A DNA stretch of 9,803 nucleotides. Origin: Candidatus Woesearchaeota archaeon. GTDB taxonomy: Archaea > Nanobdellota > Nanobdellia > Woesearchaeales > WJKL01. Below the pieces are notes generated by a model. The model saw only the letters and a program-made list of their open reading frames with translations, ran no database searches and had not been told where the DNA came from. Shown piece by piece: positions 4,576-9,803 of this stretch. The translations under genes were made by a program, and so were the position numbers. Each line of letters begins with the position of its first letter. Positions within the stretch are counted from its first letter, which is position 1. The DNA is taken from contig JAHWIT010000106.1 in NCBI GenBank assembly GCA_019322455.1, forward strand, positions 1 to 9,803, given 5' to 3'.

Positions 4576-6275
4576 CTGTGCCTATGCCTCTTAGGATGTC
4601 TATGACCTAGACTTCTTCTTTTCTTTAACTCTTTAACATGGCTTATTTTGTATTCCAGTAATTTCCTTATGTCTTTGTTTGACTCTTCTAATAATATAGA
4701 CATTCTTTCTCCTCCTAAGAAATGAGGCAGTATAACATAATCTGCTCCTGAATCATATAAATCAAGAGCATCATCAACATTCATAGAAGTAACAATTACA
4801 ACTGAATTTGGATTTGCTTCTTTTGTTTTTTTAATTAATAATAAATTATCCTGTCTATCAGGGACAGTTGAAATAAACATTTTAACATCTTTTAAGTCCA
4901 GCCTGTTAAGAATTTCTAGATCTCCAATATCACCATACATACAAGGGATTCTTTTTGAAGCAAGGGTTTTAATAACCTCTGGATTATAATCAACAACAAG
5001 AAAACTTCTTTTCATTTGTTTTAGTGTGTTAAATATATTATAACCAAGCCTATCATAGCCTGCTAATATGACATCTTTGCTTATTTTTCTTGGAATATAT
5101 TCAGGTTCTTCTTTGCTTACTTTTTCAAACCATGAAAGATGTTTAGAAAGCAGTTTGTAAATCCATGGTTCAAATTGAAATATATAGGCTGTTAATCCCA
5201 TAGTGACCATTGCTAGGATTGTAACTATTGAGAATAATTCTTCTGTTAGATGACCTAGACTTAAACCAAGAACAGCTAATATTAATGAGAATTCACTTGT
5301 TTGTGCTAAAGACATTGAGATTAAGAAGCTAGGTCTTTTTTTATAACCAAAGAAAGATGTTAAAAGCATTATTAGGAATGGTTTTAGTATGATAGTTAGA
5401 GCAAGTAAAACTATAATTGGAATTAAGATATTGTTTATTGTTTTGATATTAAGCAGCATTCCAAGTGAGACAAAAAAGACAATTGCAAAGAAATCACTTA
5501 GAGGTTTAACTAAAGAGATAATCTCAATATTATAAGGAAGATTAGCCAGAGCAACTCCTGCTAAGAATGCTCCAATTGCTATTGATAGATTAAGGTATTC
5601 AAATAATGCAATTAATGCTAAGCAGATTGCAATTGCTGATGTAAATAATAGTTCTTCTGTTCTTGCAGCATATTTAAAGATTAAAGGCAAGATAAATTTG
5701 CTAGCTAAAAATAAGATAATTAAGATTCCTGTTAAGATGCCTAAAGATTTACCTAGAGAAGTAAATGAAAATCCATTTAATGATGATAATACAAACAATG
5801 CAATTATTGCAAACAAATCTTGGACTAATAGGATTCCTATAATGATTCTTGCATGCAATGTATCTAGTTCAGACCTATCAGAAAGAAGTTTAATAACAAC
5901 CATTGTTGAACTGAAGGCAATTACTAAGCCAATATAAACAGCTTGCATATAACTAAATCCTAATAAAATACCTGCTAGGATTCCAATTCCAAATAAAGCT
6001 ATGCAAAGTATAGAACCTCCAAATGTGGAAACTAAACCAACATCTTTTAGTCTTCTGAATTCAAGTTCTAAACCAACGATAAATAATAGGAAAGCAATTC
6101 CTAATGTTGATATCATTGAAACAACAGAATTTGTTTCAACTAATCCAGTTAAAACAAGGATAATTCCTGCTAAGATATAAGCTGGAATAATTGGCTGTCT
6201 AAATAATTTAGAAATATAAGCTAATAAAGTAGCTGTTATAAACAAAATTGCAAGTTCAATAATAATATCTGCCAT
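4572..6275 (-). CDS. Kef/CPA2-type cation:proton antiporter with RCK (TrkA-N) domain
   Basis: A 567-residue protein. Residues 1-375 form a Na+/H+-exchanger (CPA2) membrane domain of about a dozen helices, including RQPIIPAYILAG near 26, FIVGLELEFRRL near 65, SSTMVVIKLL near 122 and the LVQDLFA segment with the ion-binding Asp153. Residues 400-530 form a Rossmann RCK domain: VILAGYDRLG (402-411), the acidic VVD at the end of strand 2 (427-429), and YGDIGD at 447-452. The glycine loop is GYDRLG, with Asp where the second Gly of GxGxxG is usual. No TrkA-C domain follows. The tail (551-567) is rich in Arg, Lys and His, with four histidines in the last ten residues. Such proteins exchange K+ or Na+ for H+, gated by nucleotide binding. 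It heads the operon, with AGAGG (6281-6285) five bases before the ATG. Confidence 0.9.
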   Translation of the reverse strand: MADIIIELAILFITATLLAYISKLFRQPIIPAYILAGIILVLTGLVETNSVVSMISTLGIAFLLFIVGLELEFRRLKDVGLVSTFGGSILCIALFGIGILAGILLGFSYMQAVYIGLVIAFSSTMVVIKLLSDRSELDTLHARIIIGILLVQDLFAIIALFVLSSLNGFSFTSLGKSLGILTGILIILFLASKFILPLIFKYAARTEELLFTSAIAICLALIALFEYLNLSIAIGAFLAGVALANLPYNIEIISLVKPLSDFFAIVFFVSLGMLLNIKTINNILIPIIVLLALTIILKPFLIMLLTSFFGYKKRPSFLISMSLAQTSEFSLILAVLGLSLGHLTEELFSIVTILAMVTMGLTAYIFQFEPWIYKLLSKHLSWFEKVSKEEPEYIPRKISKDVILAGYDRLGYNIFNTLKQMKRSFLVVDYNPEVIKTLASKRIPCMYGDIGDLEILNRLDLKDVKMFISTVPDRQDNLLLIKKTKEANPNSVVIVTSMNVDDALDLYDSGADYVILPHFLGGERMSILLEESNKDIRKLLEYKISHVKELKKRRSLGHRHPKRHRHR

Positions 6276-6314
6276 ACTATCCTCTTTTTGAGTTATAATG
6301 AATTATTTTGATTT

Positions 6315-6333
6315 TAAATATAAATATATTTCG
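6315..6333 (-). promoter_or_regulatory. BRE/TATA promoter of the antiporter operon
   Basis: Read on the - strand, CGAAATATATTTATATTTA runs from 6333 to 6315, a BRE-like CGAAA followed by a TATA box. Initiation near 6296 would leave a short leader of about 20 nt that contains the AGAGG Shine-Dalgarno at 6281-6285. No other good promoter is seen until the end of the operon. Confidence 0.6.
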
Positions 6334-6351
6334 GTAGAAATAGTGTTTATA

Positions 6352-6371
6352 TAAAAAAAATAAAAAAAGAA
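6352..6371 (-). terminator. Oligo-T terminator after the DUF378 gene
   Basis: On the - strand this stretch reads as two runs of T (seven and eight) separated by one A, about 10 nt after the DUF378 stop codon. It sits just upstream of the antiporter promoter and separates the two units. Confidence 0.65.
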
Positions 6372-6380
6372 ATAATTAAT

Positions 6381-6596
6381 TTATTTTTGTGTTGCTAATT
6401 CATAAACCTTGTATACTGCTGCTAATCCAACTGCTAGATAAACTATGTTTTCTAGTACTGGGATGCTTCCTAATATTAGGTTTACTATATTTAGGTTCAT
6501 TCCTGCAAAACTGCCAACTGCAACTAGTCCCCAGTTCAATGCTCCAACTAGGACTAAGATTAAAACAGTCCAGTCAAGTTTACTCATGTCAGCCAT
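6381..6596 (-). CDS. DUF378 family small membrane protein
   Basis: A 71-residue protein with two hydrophobic helices. The pattern LVLVGALNWGLVAVG (15-29) followed by an NLILG...LENIVYLAVGLAAVY segment is the hallmark of DUF378, whose members are about this length. The function of the family is unknown; the protein should sit in the cytoplasmic membrane. The start is supported by AAGGAGGT, a near-perfect Shine-Dalgarno, centred 10 nt upstream. A TATA-like element at 6663-6673 (- strand) would give a leader of about 45 nt, and a T tract follows the gene, so this is probably a single-gene unit with efficient translation. Confidence 0.9.
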   Translation of the reverse strand: MADMSKLDWTVLILVLVGALNWGLVAVGSFAGMNLNIVNLILGSIPVLENIVYLAVGLAAVYKVYELATQK

Positions 6597-6603
6597 TTTT
6601 CTT

Positions 6604-6610
6604 ACCTCCT
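6604..6610 (-). promoter_or_regulatory. Strong Shine-Dalgarno AGGAGGT of the DUF378 gene
   Basis: The - strand reads AAAAGGAGGTAAG, with AGGAGGT at 6610-6604, seven bases before the ATG at 6596. It is the strongest ribosome-binding site in the window. Confidence 0.9.
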
Positions 6611-6700
6611 TTTAAGAGATTAGAAGTAGTCCCTAACCTCTTTTTCTTGTTTAATTATTTTGATATTTAAAAATATTGCTATGTAATTATTTAAATCCAT

Positions 6701-6880
6701 TTAATCTTTTCTTACAAATGGACATAAACCATATGCTATGTTCAGCAATATTGTTAGGATTAATGAACTAAGCCAAAGATTAGCTTCAACCTTTAGTAGA
6801 TACTGCACATAATACAAAAATGCAAATAATGCAACTTCTGCAATAATATTGTATGTCCATTTTTTTGTTTTATTTTCCAT
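6701..6880 (-). CDS. Small two-helix membrane protein, unknown function
   Basis: A 59-residue protein starting MENKTKKW. Two hydrophobic helices (about 9-28 and 34-52) are joined by a short polar turn, followed by GLCPFVRKD. A start 21 nt further upstream (ATG at 6901) is possible. I prefer 6880 because AGGTGAT lies 5 nt before it, and because the longer form would overlap the end of the upstream gene. The charge pattern (lysines at both ends) suggests both termini are cytoplasmic. The late 'CPF' recalls the end of DUF2892 membrane proteins, but the likeness is too slight to assign. It follows the NnrD gene by 11 bp and is probably co-transcribed with it. Confidence 0.7.
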   Translation of the reverse strand: MENKTKKWTYNIIAEVALFAFLYYVQYLLKVEANLWLSSLILTILLNIAYGLCPFVRKD

Positions 6881-6891
6881 AGTATCACCTT

Positions 6892-7710
6892 TTATATCCA
6901 TTTAATCTTTTTTTTGATGATTGGGATTAATTCAATCATATCAGAGGCAGTAAATCCATATCCTTTTTTTCTTAATAAGTAATCTCCTATTCTTCCATTT
7001 AGATATGCAGCTGTGTGTGCAGAGTTTAGTAAATCTTTTGTTTGCGCTAGGAATCCTAGACATAATCCTGCTAAAACATCTCCTGTTCCTCCAATAGTCA
7101 TTCCTGGGTTGCCTGTTTGATTTAATTTTATTGAATTACCATCTGTAATTATATCTGTATGGCCTTTTAATAGGATTATTTTATCTTTTTTAGCCTGGTT
7201 TTTGACAATCTTTGCTTTTTCTTCTAAATCTTCTGGCAGTTTTTCATCAGTCAATGCATAGAATTCTGCTTTGTGTGGTGTTAAGACAGCATTTCTGATT
7301 TCTGCATCCTTTAATGCTTTTAATGCATCTGCATCAATAACTTTTGGCAATTGAATCCTTTCAACAACCTCTTTTACAAAATCCATTGTGTTTGGCTCTA
7401 AACCTAAGCCAGGTCCAATTAGGATGGCATTAAAATTTCCATCTTCACAATAATCAATAACATCTTTTACATTATCCCAGTTAAAGAAATCTCCTTCAAA
7501 CTTTTTTGTGATTAAGTCTGGAGAATAAGTGTTAATTTGCCATGCAGTCTGTTCAGGAGCTGCTACAACTGACAAATCAATTCCTGTTCTTAGTGCAGCT
7601 AAAGCAGCTAATGCAGGAGCTCCTATATAATCTTTAGAACCACCAATAACTAATACTTTTCCATTATCTCCTTTATGAGACCATAATTCTCTTTTTTTTA
7701 GAAATTTCAT
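6892..7710 (-). CDS. nnrD: ADP/ATP-dependent NAD(P)H-hydrate dehydratase, stand-alone
   Basis: A 272-residue ribokinase-like enzyme that dehydrates damaged NADHX and NADPHX back to NAD(P)H, a cytoplasmic metabolite-repair step. Motifs in order: HKGDNGKVLVIGGSKDYIGA near the N-terminus, ILIGPGLG at 97-104, VIDADAL at 124-130, TPHKAEF at 144-150, LLKGHTD at 180-186, and the nucleotide-binding and catalytic loop GGTGDVLAG at 207-215 with Asp211. The length matches the dehydratase domain alone. Many archaea and bacteria fuse it to the NnrE epimerase domain, which is absent here. The frame extends 22 codons further upstream to 7776, but that extension contains the TATA box (7737-7744), so ATG 7708-7710 is the likely start of an almost leaderless mRNA. 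Confidence 0.92.
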   Translation of the reverse strand: MKFLKKRELWSHKGDNGKVLVIGGSKDYIGAPALAALAALRTGIDLSVVAAPEQTAWQINTYSPDLITKKFEGDFFNWDNVKDVIDYCEDGNFNAILIGPGLGLEPNTMDFVKEVVERIQLPKVIDADALKALKDAEIRNAVLTPHKAEFYALTDEKLPEDLEEKAKIVKNQAKKDKIILLKGHTDIITDGNSIKLNQTGNPGMTIGGTGDVLAGLCLGFLAQTKDLLNSAHTAAYLNGRIGDYLLRKKGYGFTASDMIELIPIIKKKIKWI

Positions 7711-7736
7711 GTTTTTATTTAATGTTAGAATTATAA

Positions 7737-7744
7737 TATATAAA
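7737..7744 (-). promoter_or_regulatory. TATA box of the nnrD gene, decides its start
   Basis: The - strand reads TTTATATA, centred about 30 nt before ATG 7710. Initiation would fall near 7715, leaving only a few leader bases. This excludes the longer reading frame from 7776 as the main product. Confidence 0.6.
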
Positions 7745-7750
7745 TATTGC

Positions 7751-8095
7751 TTAATTATATTTGTAACTATTATCAATCTTTATTCTTAATTTTTCTTCAT
7801 CGATGTCAACAGCTAATTCAGTAAGAATTATAGCTTCATATTCATCAGGAGGATGGATGACTTCGTGATAATCAGTTCTTTCCTTTTGTTCTGGCTTTTC
7901 ATCTAATCTGTCATTTAACCATGCTTTATTGTGGCCAATGTAAGTGTAGCCATAAAATCCCCATGGAAGTCTTACTTTTTCTATAGTTTTATCTGGAATT
8001 CTATTTCTGAAATCTATTAATGATTTTTCTCTGTTAAGAAGATATTTTGTTCTAGCTGAATCTACTGGTTTATATTTATGTGAATAATAAGTCAT
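7751..8095 (-). CDS. Small HExxH-containing protein, possible minimal metallopeptidase
   Basis: A 114-residue protein of no family I can name. Residues 74-87 include HEVIH (77-81) followed directly by PPDEYEA, so the zinc-binding HExxH signature is followed within six residues by two acidic candidates for a third ligand (Glu85, Glu87). Upstream, GFYGYTYIGHNKAWLNDRL (46-64) resembles the strand and loop that precede the active helix in compact zinc proteases. The N-terminus is basic and has no signal peptide, so the protein should be cytoplasmic. It stops 40 bp before the nnrD start. A TTTTTAAAAA at 8116-8125 lies 25 nt before its ATG, suggesting a leaderless mRNA. HExxH occurs by chance at some rate, so the peptidase idea is tentative; the coding call is stronger. 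Confidence 0.6.
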   Translation of the reverse strand: MTYYSHKYKPVDSARTKYLLNREKSLIDFRNRIPDKTIEKVRLPWGFYGYTYIGHNKAWLNDRLDEKPEQKERTDYHEVIHPPDEYEAIILTELAVDIDEEKLRIKIDNSYKYN

Positions 8096-8115
8096 GATTA
8101 ATAATTAAATATTTG

Positions 8116-8125
8116 TTTTTAAAAA
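8116..8125 (-). promoter_or_regulatory. TATA-like box of the HExxH gene
   Basis: TTTTTAAAAA is centred 25 nt upstream of ATG 8095, the spacing expected for a leaderless archaeal transcript. It is symmetrical, so direction rests on the position of the gene. Confidence 0.4.
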
Positions 8126-8168
8126 GAATTATTGTAATAAAATATAAGAAAGTGAGACGAGAAAGTCA

Positions 8169-8630
8169 TTAATATGAATCTATATCATCTGGGTTTAATA
8201 TCTTCTCTCGAATTATTTCCAGCGATGGTTGAGTACATTGAGCTTCTATAACTGAATCTCCTCTCATTTCTCTTTTATATCTCAAACGATATAATCTATT
8301 TTCTTGATTCTCAGCAATCTCTTCAAAAAAGTAATAATCTCTACAGCTCTCATGTACTCTTAATTTATCTTTAACAAATTCTTCTGCAGAAATATTTTTA
8401 ATCTCAGCACTTTCTAACACCTCTCTGATTTGATCCAAAGAATAGGAGGGTTTTGAAAAAATATTCCAATCAAAAGTAAGATATAATTTTGCACCAAACA
8501 ATCTTGCTAATTTTCTGTCAACACCTACTCTGATTTCACGTTCTATTTGCCCTGGGATATGGGCTGGTTCTGTTGGAATAGGAACAGACAATAAGTCTGC
8601 TAATTCTCTTCTATGAAATACTAAAGCCAT
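8169..8630 (-). CDS. Hypothetical protein, 153 residues, unassigned
   Basis: No family recognised. The protein is soluble and charged, with no signal peptide or membrane helix. It opens MALVFHRRELADLL and then has a proline-rich stretch (17-27). A segment of hydrophobic strands around GAKLYLTFDWNIF (46-58) follows, then a helix-turn region (SLDQIREVLESAEI, 64-77) and a DYYFFEEI patch at about 98-105. The C-terminal third is helical and ends in an acidic tail. The start is supported by a TATA box at 8656-8664, about 28 nt before the ATG, implying a leaderless mRNA, and by the lack of any good upstream ATG. It is divergent from the gene at 8783. Codon use looks like the neighbours. It is likely real and lineage-specific; I offer no function. 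Confidence 0.65.
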   Translation of the reverse strand: MALVFHRRELADLLSVPIPTEPAHIPGQIEREIRVGVDRKLARLFGAKLYLTFDWNIFSKPSYSLDQIREVLESAEIKNISAEEFVKDKLRVHESCRDYYFFEEIAENQENRLYRLRYKREMRGDSVIEAQCTQPSLEIIREKILNPDDIDSY

Positions 8631-8782
8631 TTTAAATATAATAAAAAAGAAGTTTTATTTAAATCTTCTATTTTTCAACAGAGAAGTCATTTCAAACAAC
8701 TAAGTAGCTAATCATATCATACAATCCTTGTTTTTCTTGGGGAATCCAATAGATTTTTATATTTCTAAAGCTTAATAGTATT
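8631..8782. promoter_or_regulatory. Divergent promoter region with two leaderless-type TATA boxes
   Basis: The - strand TATTTAAAT-type box at 8656-8664 serves the gene at 8630. The + strand TTTTTATATT at 8754-8763 is centred 25 nt before ATG 8783. Neither gene has a Shine-Dalgarno, so both mRNAs are probably leaderless. The roughly 90 bp between the boxes could hold shared control sites, but I see no clear operator repeat. Confidence 0.55.
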
Positions 8783-9139
8783 ATGCAAACAGAAACTGGA
8801 ATGTTTTCTCCTGAGGATGTGTTTGAAGCGTTTCTTTTTGAGCAAATACAAAGAAAAAAAACTCAGGAAAACATGAACACAAGAGAAGTGCACAGAGCAT
8901 TTTATGAAGCTCAGCAGGAATTTCCAGATTTCATGTCTGAATATGAATTTTTATTAAGAACAGAACCTTATTCTCCAACCTTACATGCAATGTTCCATGA
9001 ATATAGACGCGCTGGAATTCTTACTGCAGAAGATGGAAAGTTCATATTAAGGGATCCTGAACTATGGAATCCTAGACCATTAAAAGAACCACCTGAAGAA
9101 TTAAAACCTGTTGCAAGATATATTTGTGACAAGGTTTAA
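8783..9139 (+). CDS. Hypothetical helical protein, possible winged-helix-like C-terminal half
   Basis: A 118-residue soluble protein rich in Glu and aromatic residues, with no signal peptide. The first 50 residues are helical (PEDVFEAFLFEQIQRKK; REVHRAFYEAQQEFP). The later part, EPYSPTLHAMFHEYRRAGIL then DGKFIL (about 61-90), has the shape 'PYSPxL...helix...AGIL...hairpin'. It recalls the winged-helix segment of YwgA and SocA (Panacea) proteins, where 'PYS/GP-x-L' precedes the recognition helix. That is only a visual resemblance; it might bind DNA or a partner. The start at 8783 is supported by a TATA box 25 nt upstream and no better alternative. The gene ends tail to tail with the next gene, their stop codons overlapping in TTAA. 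It is the only + strand gene after 2399. Confidence 0.65.
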   Translation: MQTETGMFSPEDVFEAFLFEQIQRKKTQENMNTREVHRAFYEAQQEFPDFMSEYEFLLRTEPYSPTLHAMFHEYRRAGILTAEDGKFILRDPELWNPRPLKEPPEELKPVARYICDKV

Positions 9140-9723
9140 AATCCATATTCTTTTAATTTTTCTTCTAGTTTTTCTGCAAATTTTGGAAGAGGAGATTCGT
9201 CTTGTTTCATAGCAGATAATAATCTTGTTAAGCGATCACATTCTCTTTTAATTCTTCTGTTGATACAATTTTTTTCATCTTGTTTTATAAGATTGATTGA
9301 GATTTGTTTTGCAGAAAGTTGTTTTGATATTTTTTCTAAGAAATCCTTATAGATATCAAACACGTTATCTGTAAAACATAGATCAAAATAGGCAATCCTT
9401 AGATGCCCGTCAACTACTCCATAGATTTCTTCTGTACTTGGCGGTTGACAGCAAAGTATATGAAACATCTCATCTTCTCTTAAGATATCAATTCTTTGAG
9501 AGTCTATTAAATCCTTTGGTTGATCTTTATCTTTTTTTAAACAGATTTCTTCTCCATTTGTTAAATAAATATCTCTTGGTCTGTGAGAAATTAATGAATG
9601 AACTGCTATTCCAATAATTCTTTCTGGAGTAAATGGAATTGTATAACATCCAAAATCATCAGGGAGAGTACCAAATTGACCTCTGTCTTTAAATAACTCC
9701 ATTAAGTGGTTATATTGCTCCAT
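9136..9723 (-). CDS. Hypothetical protein, 195 residues, unassigned
   Basis: No family recognised. The protein is soluble and mixed alpha/beta, with no signal peptide or membrane helix. The N-terminal two thirds alternate short strands and helices (ERIIGIAVHSLISH at 34-47, RDIYLTNGEEICLKK at 50-64, MFHILCCQPPS at 86-96, GHLRIAYFDLCF at 106-117). The last 75 residues are strongly helical and charged (DIYKDFLEKISKQLS; RLTRLLSAMK; FAEKLEEKLKEYGF), probably a coiled-coil or helical bundle. Six cysteines are present, including a CC pair at 90-91, without a clear zinc spacing. ATG 9721-9723 is supported by a TATA-like AT-rich box (9744-9753) centred 25 nt upstream and by the absence of a Shine-Dalgarno. 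It converges with the + strand gene ending at 9139, sharing four bases. Confidence 0.65.
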   Translation of the reverse strand: MEQYNHLMELFKDRGQFGTLPDDFGCYTIPFTPERIIGIAVHSLISHRPRDIYLTNGEEICLKKDKDQPKDLIDSQRIDILREDEMFHILCCQPPSTEEIYGVVDGHLRIAYFDLCFTDNVFDIYKDFLEKISKQLSAKQISINLIKQDEKNCINRRIKRECDRLTRLLSAMKQDESPLPKFAEKLEEKLKEYGF

Positions 9724-9743
9724 TAAGAACTTCTAATTGAGGT

Positions 9744-9753
9744 ATTATTTAAA
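9744..9753 (-). promoter_or_regulatory. TATA box of the 195-residue hypothetical gene
   Basis: The - strand reads TTTAAATAAT at 9753-9744, centred 25 nt before ATG 9723, as for a leaderless archaeal mRNA. Confidence 0.5.
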
Positions 9754-9781
9754 GCTTTTATTTTTCTATTTCGCAGCCACC

Positions 9782-9799
9782 CAACTGAAAAGTCAGTTG
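9782..9799. other. 7-bp perfect hairpin at the window edge
   Basis: CAACTGA (9782-9788) and TCAGTTG (9793-9799) pair perfectly around a four-base loop AAAG. It lies upstream of the 195-residue gene, beyond its TATA box, in DNA slightly richer in GC. It may belong to the end or start of something outside the window, such as an RNA gene or an operator. Confidence 0.3.
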
Positions 9800-9803
9800 A
9801 CAC

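Noticed and set aside
5698..5937. 79-codon + strand frame within the antiporter gene
   Set aside because: It is antisense to the conserved CPA2 membrane domain and has no promoter or ribosome-binding site.
6389..6670. 93-codon + strand frame over the DUF378 gene
   Set aside because: It is antisense to a recognised family member with a near-perfect Shine-Dalgarno, and the leucine-rich product is a shadow of the membrane helices.
7711..7776. N-terminal extension of NnrD by 22 residues
   Set aside because: The extension contains the TATA box and is not part of the conserved enzyme; the ATG at 7710 fits the family length.

Overview
The window reads as chromosomal DNA of a small-genome archaeon, most likely a DPANN lineage such as Woesearchaeota or Pacearchaeota. 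The DNA is strongly AT-rich. Promoters are archaeal (purine-rich BRE followed by TATA), and oligo-T tracts rather than GC hairpins end the clearest transcription units. About half of the genes look leaderless, with a TATA box about 25 nt before the start codon. The recognisable housekeeping proteins (a NOG1-type GTPase, a stand-alone CRM/YhbY RNA-binding protein, a stand-alone NAD(P)H-hydrate dehydratase) have archaeal forms. The lineage is inferred from these traits; there is no rRNA in the window.

Layout. At 2-361 (+) is the 3' end of a gene resembling AbiEii/DUF6036 nucleotidyltransferases. The 362-702 gap holds two diverged tandem units of about 99 bp, built of TTCGAA-bounded inverted repeats, which run into a BRE/TATA promoter. 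Then come two + strand paralogues (703-1371 and 1761-2399) for cysteine-rich, membrane-anchored, probably extracellular proteins. Each has its own promoter, leader, strong Shine-Dalgarno and T-tract terminator. Their 5' ends are nearly identical in DNA, while the ectodomains have diverged to little more than a shared cysteine framework.

From 6275 down to 2432 (-) runs a tight five-gene operon: Kef-type cation/proton antiporter, a small DUF4405-like haem-binding membrane protein, a molybdopterin-oxidoreductase-domain lipoprotein, a CRM-domain protein and a NOG1-like GTPase. The membrane haem protein plus the Moco-domain lipoprotein form a plausible outer-surface electron-transfer pair with MsrPQ-like logic. 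The last two genes belong to ribosome assembly.

From 6381 to 7710 (-) come a DUF378 membrane protein, a small two-helix membrane protein and the metabolite-repair enzyme NnrD. From 7751 to 9723 lie four genes I cannot assign to a family. One carries an HExxH motif. All four look leaderless, and two converge with overlapping stop codons.

The most interesting parts are the duplicated 5' cassette of the cysteine-rich pair, the TTCGAA repeat array beside it, and a Moco-domain lipoprotein without a twin-arginine signal. No mobile element, CRISPR array, rRNA or tRNA was seen.
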